DNA of 9,468 nt, taken from NCBI GenBank assembly GCA_965371355.1, contig CBDUYD010000112.1:1-9468 (forward strand). The letters are read 5' to 3'. The notes beneath the pieces are model-generated. The model ran no database searches and was not told where the DNA came from. It was given only the letters and a program-made list of their open reading frames with translations. Every line of letters begins with the position of its first letter. The stretch's first letter is position 1. This DNA is from JASJHI01 sp965371355. Its GTDB lineage: Bacteria > Actinomycetota > Acidimicrobiia > Acidimicrobiales > Ilumatobacteraceae. The position numbers and the translations under genes were made by a program. Of the stretch, positions 1 through 5,778 are shown piece after piece.

Positions 1-2
1 CG

Positions 3-86
3 TGGGCGAGGGGGGACTTGAACCCCCACGAGGTTTCCCTCACTGGCACCTGAAGCCAGCGCGTCTGCCAATTCCGCCACTCGCCC
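3..86 (-). tRNA. tRNA-Leu (anticodon CAG)
   Basis: Read on the minus strand, this folds as a complete class II tRNA. The 7-bp acceptor stem GGGCGAG pairs with CTCGCCC (80-86 with 4-10). The D-arm contains AATTGGCAGACGC. The anticodon stem CTGGC/GCCAG encloses the loop TTCAGGT, giving anticodon CAG, which reads CUG leucine codons. A long variable arm (TGAGGGAAACCTCG) and the T-arm GGGGG-TTCAAGT-CCCCC follow. The long variable arm with this anticodon identifies leucine. The discriminator base is A; the next bases are CG, so the terminal CCA is only partly encoded and must be added after transcription. The gene diverges from fhaA. A weak -10-like TAGCGT lies on the minus strand at 101-106, but no convincing -35 was found. 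Confidence 0.96.
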
Positions 87-156
87 GAGTGGACGTGTGA
101 ACGCTAGCGGCCCGCGAACGGCTTGCACACCCCGCCAGTAGCCTCGCGCCGAAGGT

Positions 157-819
157 ATGGGATTGAAGGCGATCGAGGGTCGGCTGGAGCGTATGGTCGA
201 GGGCGTGTTCTCCCGTCGTTCACGCGGATCGATCCGCCCCATCGAAATCGGCCGCCGTCTCGTGCGCGACATGGACGACAACCGGTCGGTCGACGTCAAG
301 GGCCGCCGCATCGTGCCCAACGACTTCACGATCCTGCTCAGCCCCGGCGACCACACCGGGTTCAGCGACATCGAGGACGCCCTCACGACCGAACTCACCG
401 AGGCCGCCCGCGAGTACGCCCGGGAGGAGGGATACCACTTCATGGGCCCGGTCACCGTTTCGCTCGTCGTCGACAACGACTTGAAGCAGGGCCGATTCGG
501 CATCGTCTCACAGCTCAAGCAGGCTGCCAGCGGCCTCGGCGCCGGTTCGCTGGTGCTCGCATCCGGTGCCCGAGTCGAACTCGGCATGGCACCCACCACC
601 GTCGGTCGGTTGCCGGAATGCACGATCACGATCGAAGACAGCAACGTCAGCCGCAACCACGCCGAGATCCGAGCAGGCCGGGGCGCCTACGTCGTCGCCG
701 ACCTCGGATCGACCAACGGCACGATGCTCAACGGCGTCAAGATCTCCGGCGAGCACCGACTCGGCGATGGCGACATCATCAGCTTCGGTTCCACGCACGT
801 GCGCTTCGAGGCCTCCTGA
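157..819 (+). CDS. fhaA: FhaA: DUF3662 plus FHA-domain phosphothreonine adaptor
   Basis: A 220-aa cytoplasmic adaptor that binds phosphothreonine peptides, probably from PknB or its substrates, and links kinase signalling to envelope synthesis. Residues 1-115 match the FhaA N-terminal domain (DUF3662), opening with MGLKAIEGRLERMVEGVF and followed by IEIGRRLVRDMDDNR. Residues 130-218 are an FHA domain with the expected phosphopeptide-binding set: G150-R151, S165-R166-N167-H168 and S185-T186-N187-G188. The two domains are joined by only about 15-20 residues. M. tuberculosis FhaA is over 500 aa with a long low-complexity linker, so this is a compact form. The ATG at 157 is preceded by a weak GAAGGT and starts exactly at the conserved MGL. 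It is first in the operon, with fhaB 4 bases downstream. Family assignment is strong; the partner is inferred. Confidence 0.93.
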   Translation: MGLKAIEGRLERMVEGVFSRRSRGSIRPIEIGRRLVRDMDDNRSVDVKGRRIVPNDFTILLSPGDHTGFSDIEDALTTELTEAAREYAREEGYHFMGPVTVSLVVDNDLKQGRFGIVSQLKQAASGLGAGSLVLASGARVELGMAPTTVGRLPECTITIEDSNVSRNHAEIRAGRGAYVVADLGSTNGTMLNGVKISGEHRLGDGDIISFGSTHVRFEAS

Positions 820-823
820 TCGG

Positions 824-1351
824 ATGACCGACCAAGTCCTCAACATCCTCAAGTTCATCCTGCTCGGACTGCTGTACCTGTTCTTCGCGCGCGTCCTGTG
901 GGCGGTCTGGAGCGAGGTCCGACCGCCCAAGCAGCGCCCCGTCGGTCCACAGATCAACCAGAAGAAGCAGGCGGTCCGGGCCGTCCCGGCAGCCGGCACG
1001 CCCGCGCTCGGCACCCAGAAGCCGAAGAAGAAGCAACGCTCCTCGAAGGGCGAACGACGCCGCGCCACCAGGCTCGTCGTCCTCGAACCCAAGCAGCGGA
1101 AGGGGCTCACTATCCCGCTCGAGGGCGAGATCACACTCGGTCGCGACAAGAGTTGCACGATCTCGATCGTCGACGACACCTACGTCTCCCAACTGCACAT
1201 GCGCTTCTACGACTACGAGGGTCAGCCGATGGTCGAAGACCTCGGGTCGACAAACGGCACCTTCCACAACGGCAACAAGCTGGCCGGGTCGAAGCTCGTT
1301 CATCCGGGCGACCGCATCCAGGTCGGCACCACCGTCATCGAGGCCCAGTGA
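824..1351 (+). CDS. fhaB: FhaB/FipA: membrane-anchored FHA-domain protein
   Basis: A 175-aa protein with one N-terminal membrane helix (about residues 8-27, ILKFILLGLLYLFFARVLWA), a basic Lys/Arg-rich linker (about 35-80) and a C-terminal FHA domain (about 83-175). The FHA set is complete: G106-R107 in ITLGRDKSC, S122 and H125 in VSQLHMR, and S142-T143-N144-G145. In mycobacteria FhaB (FipA) bridges kinase signalling to division proteins and is itself a kinase target; that role is inferred here from family and position. The start is the ATG at 824, four bases after fhaA stops. It gives the usual family length and places the membrane helix at the N-terminus. The frame is open further upstream, but that part overlaps the FHA domain of fhaA and encodes Ser/Arg-rich junk. 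No clear Shine-Dalgarno is seen, so translation is probably coupled to fhaA. Confidence 0.92.
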   Translation: MTDQVLNILKFILLGLLYLFFARVLWAVWSEVRPPKQRPVGPQINQKKQAVRAVPAAGTPALGTQKPKKKQRSSKGERRRATRLVVLEPKQRKGLTIPLEGEITLGRDKSCTISIVDDTYVSQLHMRFYDYEGQPMVEDLGSTNGTFHNGNKLAGSKLVHPGDRIQVGTTVIEAQ

Positions 1352-1414
1352 CGACACGCACACGCCGCGGCGCAGCGCCCTCGCGCACCTTGGGCACCCT
1401 GTCGGGGGTCGCCG

Positions 1415-2752
1415 GTGGCTGAACTCAACTGGGGCTCCGCCTCCCACGCCGGACAACTCCGTCCGGACAACGAGGACAACGTCCTCGCCCGCAACGGCAT
1501 CTTCGTCGTCGCCGACGGCATGGGCGGCCACGAGGCCGGTGAGGTCGCCAGCGAACTCGCCATCGAGCGGATCTCCGCCAGTCTGGCCGAACACGATCTC
1601 CCGACGCCCGCCAACGTGATCGATGCGATCACCACCGCCAACGGCGACATCTTCCGGGCGTCGATCGCCAACCCGGCCCAGCGCGGCATGGGCACTACGG
1701 TCACCGCGATCGCGGTCATCGCCGACCCGCTCGCCGGTCGCGGCGAGCCCAACATCGACGAGAACGACCCGGCGACCGATCCGATCATCGTCCCCGCGCA
1801 GCCCTCCGAGGCGCTGGTGCTCGCCAACGTCGGCGACTCGCGCACCTACCTGCTGCGCCACGACCGGCTCCGACGGGTCACCGTCGATCACAGCTACGTG
1901 CAAGAACTCGTCGCCACCGGCCACATCACCGAGGACGAGGCGCGCACCCACCCGCGGCGCAACATCGTCACGCGGGCGCTCGGCATCGATCCCGACGTCA
2001 AGGTCGACTGGTGGACCCTCCCGCTGATCCGCGGCGACCGCTTCCTGCTGTGCAGCGACGGATTGGTCGACGAGATAACCGACGCCGAGATCACGGCCAC
2101 TCTGCTCGGCACCTCCGATCCGCAGGAGGCCGCCGACCAACTCGTCGCACAGGCCAACGATGCGGGTGGACGCGACAACGTGACCGTCGTCATCGTCGAC
2201 GTACTCGAGGGCGACGAACCGCCGCACCCGACGCTCGAGATCGACATCATCCCGACGTGGGCCGACGACGGGGCCGGACCAACACCCGCGGGACTTCTCG
2301 AGGTCGACGCCGACCCCGACGCCGACCCCGACGGAGCGGGGACGAGCGACGAGAAGCCGCCCAAGAAGCGTCGGCGGTGGCTGCGGGTCCTCGTCACGAT
2401 CCTGATCGCGGCGATGCTGATCGTCGGGTTCGCCGTCTTCGCCGCGTGGGCGAGGGGCGGCTACTTCATCGCCTTCGACGACGACGGTGAGGCGATCATC
2501 TACAGCGGTCGCAGCGGCGGCGTCCTCTGGTTCGACCCGACCGCCGAGACCGAAGGCGGACCAACCGCCGACGAGCTCACCGACGAGGCGGTCATCGAGA
2601 TCGAGGGCGAGCCGCGCTTCGACACCGCCGGCGAGGCGGCGGAGTTCCTGCGTGGTTCGGCGGCAACCACCTCTACGACTACCACGACCCCGACCGGCAC
2701 GACGACGACGTCCGCACCGCCACCGACCCAGCCGACCTCGTCGGGCCCATGA
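1415..2752 (+). CDS. pstP: PstP: membrane PP2C-family Ser/Thr phosphatase
   Basis: A 445-aa metal-dependent phosphatase expected to dephosphorylate PknB, FHA proteins and PBPs. The catalytic domain (1-240) shows the PP2C series: RPDNEDN (16-22), D34-GMGGH, GMGTTVTA (91-98), ANVGDSR (137-143), D215 in CSDGLVDEI, and D254 in GGRDNVTVV. D34, D215 and D254 are the expected metal ligands. Residues 103-132 form a Pro/Asp-rich insertion absent from typical family members. A Lys/Arg cluster precedes one membrane helix (about 322-346). The extracellular part (347-445) has GYFIAFDDDGEAIIYSG, as in actinobacterial PstP, and a Thr/Pro tail. Start: GTG 1415, preceded by GGGGG at 1404-1408; it is the only usable start after the in-frame TGA at 1349. 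The stop overlaps the rodA start (ATGA). Confidence 0.95.
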   Translation: MAELNWGSASHAGQLRPDNEDNVLARNGIFVVADGMGGHEAGEVASELAIERISASLAEHDLPTPANVIDAITTANGDIFRASIANPAQRGMGTTVTAIAVIADPLAGRGEPNIDENDPATDPIIVPAQPSEALVLANVGDSRTYLLRHDRLRRVTVDHSYVQELVATGHITEDEARTHPRRNIVTRALGIDPDVKVDWWTLPLIRGDRFLLCSDGLVDEITDAEITATLLGTSDPQEAADQLVAQANDAGGRDNVTVVIVDVLEGDEPPHPTLEIDIIPTWADDGAGPTPAGLLEVDADPDADPDGAGTSDEKPPKKRRRWLRVLVTILIAAMLIVGFAVFAAWARGGYFIAFDDDGEAIIYSGRSGGVLWFDPTAETEGGPTADELTDEAVIEIEGEPRFDTAGEAAEFLRGSAATTSTTTTTPTGTTTTSAPPPTQPTSSGP

Positions 2753-4167
2753 CCGTAACGGAGGCGCCCGGCGACTTCGACTTCGAGGCCGATCGTCGGC
2801 TGGCCTCCCCCGTGGCACGGTGGCGCCGCAACGCCGAACTCCAACTGATCATCATGGTCGGGCTCATCATCGGCGCGGCGTACACGATCGCGGCACTCGG
2901 GACCGACGCCGAGATCCCACCCGGGATCATCGCCCTCGTCCTCGTCATCCTCGGACTCCTGCTGATCGCACACATCGCCGTGCGGCTGCTCGCGGCCGGC
3001 GCCGACCCGACGCTCCTCCCCCTCGCGGCACTCCTCCACGGCATCGGGTTCGTAATGATCACCCGGCTCGACGACGAACTCGCGGGGCTCCAGGCGACCT
3101 GGAGTCTCGTCGCGATCGGGGTTTTCGTCGCGACGTTGCTCGTCGTGCAGCGCGCCAACGACCTCGCGAGCTACATGTGGCTGATGTTCCTCGCCGGCGC
3201 GGTGCTGCTGCTACTGCCAATGCTCCCCGGGCTCGGCCGCAACATCAACGGCGCCCGCATCTGGGTCAGCGTCGGAGCGCTCAACTTCCAGCCCGGCGAG
3301 TTCGCCAAGATCGCGCTCGCCATCTTCTTCGCCGCCTACCTCGCCGAACGCCGCGAACTCATCGCCGCGTCCACCTGGAAGGTCGGGCCGTTCCACCTGC
3401 CCGAGCCCCGGTACATCGCACCGATCCTGCTGGCCTGGGGATTCGCGGTACTGGTGATGGTCGGCGAACGCGACCTCGGGTCGTCGCTGTTGTTCTTCAC
3501 ACTCTTCGTGGTGATGATGTGGGTGGCGACCGAGCGGGTCGGCTACCTCGTCCTCGGCGTCCTCCTGTTCGCCGCCGCCGCCTACTTCTCGTGGACCCGA
3601 TTCGGACACGTCCAGATCCGAGTCGACATCTGGATCGACCCCTGGTCGAGATCGCTCGACCGCGGGTACCAGATCGTCCAGTCGCTCTACGGTTTGTCCG
3701 ATGGCGGACTCACCGGAACAGGCCTCGGCCAGGGCAGCCCGAATCAGGTGCCCGAGGCCCAGAACGACTTCATCTTCGCGTCGATCGGCGAGGAGATGGG
3801 CCTGGTCGGGGCATCGACGATCCTGATGTCGTACCTCCTCATCGTCGGGGCGGGTCTGCGCACCGCGCTGCGCACCGACCGCACATTCGAGAAGCTGCTC
3901 GCCGTCGGGCTCACCACCATCGTCGGCATGCAGGCGTTCATCATCGTCGGAGGGGTCATCAAGGTGCTCCCCCTGACCGGCATCACGCTGCCGTTCGTGA
4001 GCTACGGCGGGTCGTCGCTGGTCGCCAACTACATCCTCCTCGCACTGCTCCTTCGCGTGTCGGACTCCGCCGCCCGACGACTCGGCGAACTCCCCGACGA
4101 CCCGACGCCCAGCGAGCGCTGGCAGGCGTGGCGCCTCTCGCGACGGCTTCGGCGGAGCGCGTCGTGA
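2749..4167 (+). CDS. rodA: RodA: SEDS-family peptidoglycan glycosyltransferase
   Basis: A 472-aa polytopic membrane protein of the FtsW/RodA/SpoVE (SEDS) family, which polymerises lipid II into glycan strands with a partner class B PBP. After a roughly 28-residue cytoplasmic N-terminus there are about ten or more hydrophobic segments. Family motifs include GARIWVSVG...FQPGEFAK (Q181-P182-G183-E184; the usual QPSE is QPGE), ERDLGSS with D242 at the position of the putative catalytic aspartate, TGTGLGQG, NDFIFASIGEEMGL, and KVLPLTGITLPFVSYGGSS near the C-terminus. RodA rather than FtsW is chosen from context: it sits between pstP and pbpA as Rv0017c does in M. tuberculosis. ATG 2749 overlaps the pstP stop; no strong Shine-Dalgarno is seen, implying coupling. 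The C-terminal tail is basic (RLSRRLRRS). Confidence 0.94.
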   Translation: MTVTEAPGDFDFEADRRLASPVARWRRNAELQLIIMVGLIIGAAYTIAALGTDAEIPPGIIALVLVILGLLLIAHIAVRLLAAGADPTLLPLAALLHGIGFVMITRLDDELAGLQATWSLVAIGVFVATLLVVQRANDLASYMWLMFLAGAVLLLLPMLPGLGRNINGARIWVSVGALNFQPGEFAKIALAIFFAAYLAERRELIAASTWKVGPFHLPEPRYIAPILLAWGFAVLVMVGERDLGSSLLFFTLFVVMMWVATERVGYLVLGVLLFAAAAYFSWTRFGHVQIRVDIWIDPWSRSLDRGYQIVQSLYGLSDGGLTGTGLGQGSPNQVPEAQNDFIFASIGEEMGLVGASTILMSYLLIVGAGLRTALRTDRTFEKLLAVGLTTIVGMQAFIIVGGVIKVLPLTGITLPFVSYGGSSLVANYILLALLLRVSDSAARRLGELPDDPTPSERWQAWRLSRRLRRSAS

Positions 4168-5714
4168 ACCGTCAGATCCGCCAGCTCGCCGTCGGCCTGA
4201 TGGCCTGCTACGTCGTACTGTTCGCCGCGCTCAACTACTGGCAGGTCGGACGCAAGGACGAACTCGACGCCCGGTTCGACAACACGCGCGAGATCCTCAA
4301 GGAGTTCAACAAGGCGCGCGGCCCGATCGTGACCGCCGACGGCGTGGTCGCCGCGCGCTCGGTCAGGACCGACCCCGACGACCGCTACAAGTTCGACCGG
4401 GAGTACCCCACCGACGCCCTGCTCTCGCACACGACCGGCTACTTCACCTTCGCCTTCGGTGCCACACAGGTCGAGCGCGAGTACGGCGACGTACTCACCG
4501 GCTCGACCGCCACCCAACAGGTGCGGGGCCTCGTGGATCTGCTCAGCGGTGAGGTCGACAACTCGGGCTCGGTGCAGCTGAGTATCCGCCACGACGCGCA
4601 GCTCGCGGCGAGGTTCCTCCTCGGCGACAACGAGGGTTCGGTCGTCGTGATCGAACCGAAGACCGGCGCGATCCGGGCGATGTGGAGCAACCCGAGCTAC
4701 GACCCGAACACGTTCGTCAACCAGGAGTTCGAGGAGTCTCAGCAGACGATCATCGATCTCCAGGAGGATCCGGGCAACCCGCTCCTCGCGGCCGCCTATC
4801 AGGAGCGCTACATGCCGGGCTCGACGTTCAAGGTCATCACCACCGGCATCGGGCTCGAGGACGGTCTGCTCACGCCCGAGACCTTCTTCGCACCGACCGA
4901 CTCGTGGACACCGCCGCAGACGACCGATCCGATCCACAACTACAACAACACGACCTGCGGCGGCGACATGCCGACCGTGTTCGCGAGGAGCTGCAACATC
5001 CCGTTCGCGCAGACCGCGGTTGCGCTCGGTCCCGAGAAGATGATCGATGGCACGATGGCGTGGGGACTCGACCAGGAGATCCCCATCGACCTCCCGCGCC
5101 CCGCCGAGAGCACGTTCGGCAACACCGACAACCTCGACGAGGAGTTGCCGCTCCTGGCGATCCGCGGGTTCGGCCAGAGCGAGGTGCAGATGGTGCCGCT
5201 GCACATGGCGATGGTCGCGGCGACGGTCGGCAACGGGGGCGAGATGATGGCGCCCTACGTCGTGGAGGCCACCTTCGATCACGAGGGCCGGGTGCTCGAC
5301 AGGACCGAGCCACGGGTCTGGAAGCGGCCGCTCTCGCCCGAGAACGCGGCGATCGAGACCGGATTCATGATCGGCGTGGTCGACCACGGCACCGCGAGTT
5401 GCTGTCTGAACCTTGCGGGCGGGATCCAGGCCGCCGCGAAGACGGGAACCGCACAGCTCGACGATCCGTCAAACCCTGATCTGTCACACGCCTGGATCGT
5501 CGCGTTCGCACCTGCGGACGACCCGCAGTATGCGGTCGCGGTCGTGCTGACGAACGTGGAGTCGACGGCGAACGTGGCGGCGACCGGTGGACGTCTCGCC
5601 GGCCCGGTCGCCGAAGGAATGTTGAACTTCCTGCTCACCGGGCCCGGGGCCACGGACACGACGACCGGCACGACGACCGGCACGACCGACGACACGTCCG
5701 GCGACGGGCAATGA
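4164..5714 (+). CDS. pbpA: PbpA: class B penicillin-binding protein (transpeptidase)
   Basis: A 516-aa D,D-transpeptidase that cross-links peptidoglycan outside the membrane, probably as the partner of the adjacent RodA. One N-terminal membrane anchor (about 6-25) is followed by a dimerisation/linker domain containing KARGPIVTADG, then the transpeptidase domain (about 155-495). Catalytic motifs are complete: S220-T-F-K223 in MPGSTFK, S276-C-N278, and K426-T-G-T429. The C-terminus ends in a Thr/Gly tail (DTTTGTTTGTTDDTSG). Start: GTG 4164 overlaps the rodA stop as GTGA and has GGAG at 4154-4157, about 6 bases upstream. The frame stays open far upstream, but there it is antiparallel-looking Arg-rich shadow of pstP/rodA. 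Extracytoplasmic cysteines occur at 265, 277, 413 and 414. The gene matches Rv0016c by position; a 64-base gap leads to pknB. Confidence 0.94.
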   Translation: MNRQIRQLAVGLMACYVVLFAALNYWQVGRKDELDARFDNTREILKEFNKARGPIVTADGVVAARSVRTDPDDRYKFDREYPTDALLSHTTGYFTFAFGATQVEREYGDVLTGSTATQQVRGLVDLLSGEVDNSGSVQLSIRHDAQLAARFLLGDNEGSVVVIEPKTGAIRAMWSNPSYDPNTFVNQEFEESQQTIIDLQEDPGNPLLAAAYQERYMPGSTFKVITTGIGLEDGLLTPETFFAPTDSWTPPQTTDPIHNYNNTTCGGDMPTVFARSCNIPFAQTAVALGPEKMIDGTMAWGLDQEIPIDLPRPAESTFGNTDNLDEELPLLAIRGFGQSEVQMVPLHMAMVAATVGNGGEMMAPYVVEATFDHEGRVLDRTEPRVWKRPLSPENAAIETGFMIGVVDHGTASCCLNLAGGIQAAAKTGTAQLDDPSNPDLSHAWIVAFAPADDPQYAVAVVLTNVESTANVAATGGRLAGPVAEGMLNFLLTGPGATDTTTGTTTGTTDDTSGDGQ

Positions 5715-5764
5715 GCCGACGACCGTCGGTATCGTGGAGCGCTGCTGTGAAGGCGGAACGCGGC

Positions 5765-5770
5765 AGAGGA
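5765..5770 (+). promoter_or_regulatory. Ribosome binding site that decides the pknB start
   Basis: AGAGGA ends 8 bases before GTG 5779, a good Shine-Dalgarno spacing. It ends only 2 bases before ATG 5773 and lies downstream of GTG 5734. This favours GTG 5779, which gives MSNPEATILNDRYEI, close to the N-terminal spacing of mycobacterial PknB. Confidence 0.55.
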
Positions 5771-5778
5771 CAATGGTA

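Noticed and set aside
123..144. Possible fhaA promoter, TTGCAC (123-128) with TAGCCT (139-144)
   Set aside because: The spacer is only 10 bases, far short of the usual 16-18, so the pair cannot act as a standard -35/-10 promoter.
779..2818. A 679-codon open frame on the minus strand, Arg/Asp/Gly-rich
   Set aside because: It lies antisense to fhaB and pstP, which have clear domain motifs. Long antisense frames are common in high-GC DNA, and its composition is low-complexity with no motif.
2487..4163. Upstream open extension of the pbpA frame
   Set aside because: It encodes Arg/Pro-rich shadow sequence out of frame with pstP and rodA. The conserved PbpA N-terminus starts at GTG 4164 with a ribosome binding site.
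4029..5387. A 452-codon open frame on the minus strand
   Set aside because: Antisense to rodA/pbpA, with Arg/Val/Glu-rich shadow composition and no recognisable domain.
5716..5729. Short hairpin CCGAC/GTCGG just after the pbpA stop
   Set aside because: A 5-bp stem with a 4-base loop and no T-tract in GC-rich DNA is likely chance; no firm claim of a terminator before pknB.
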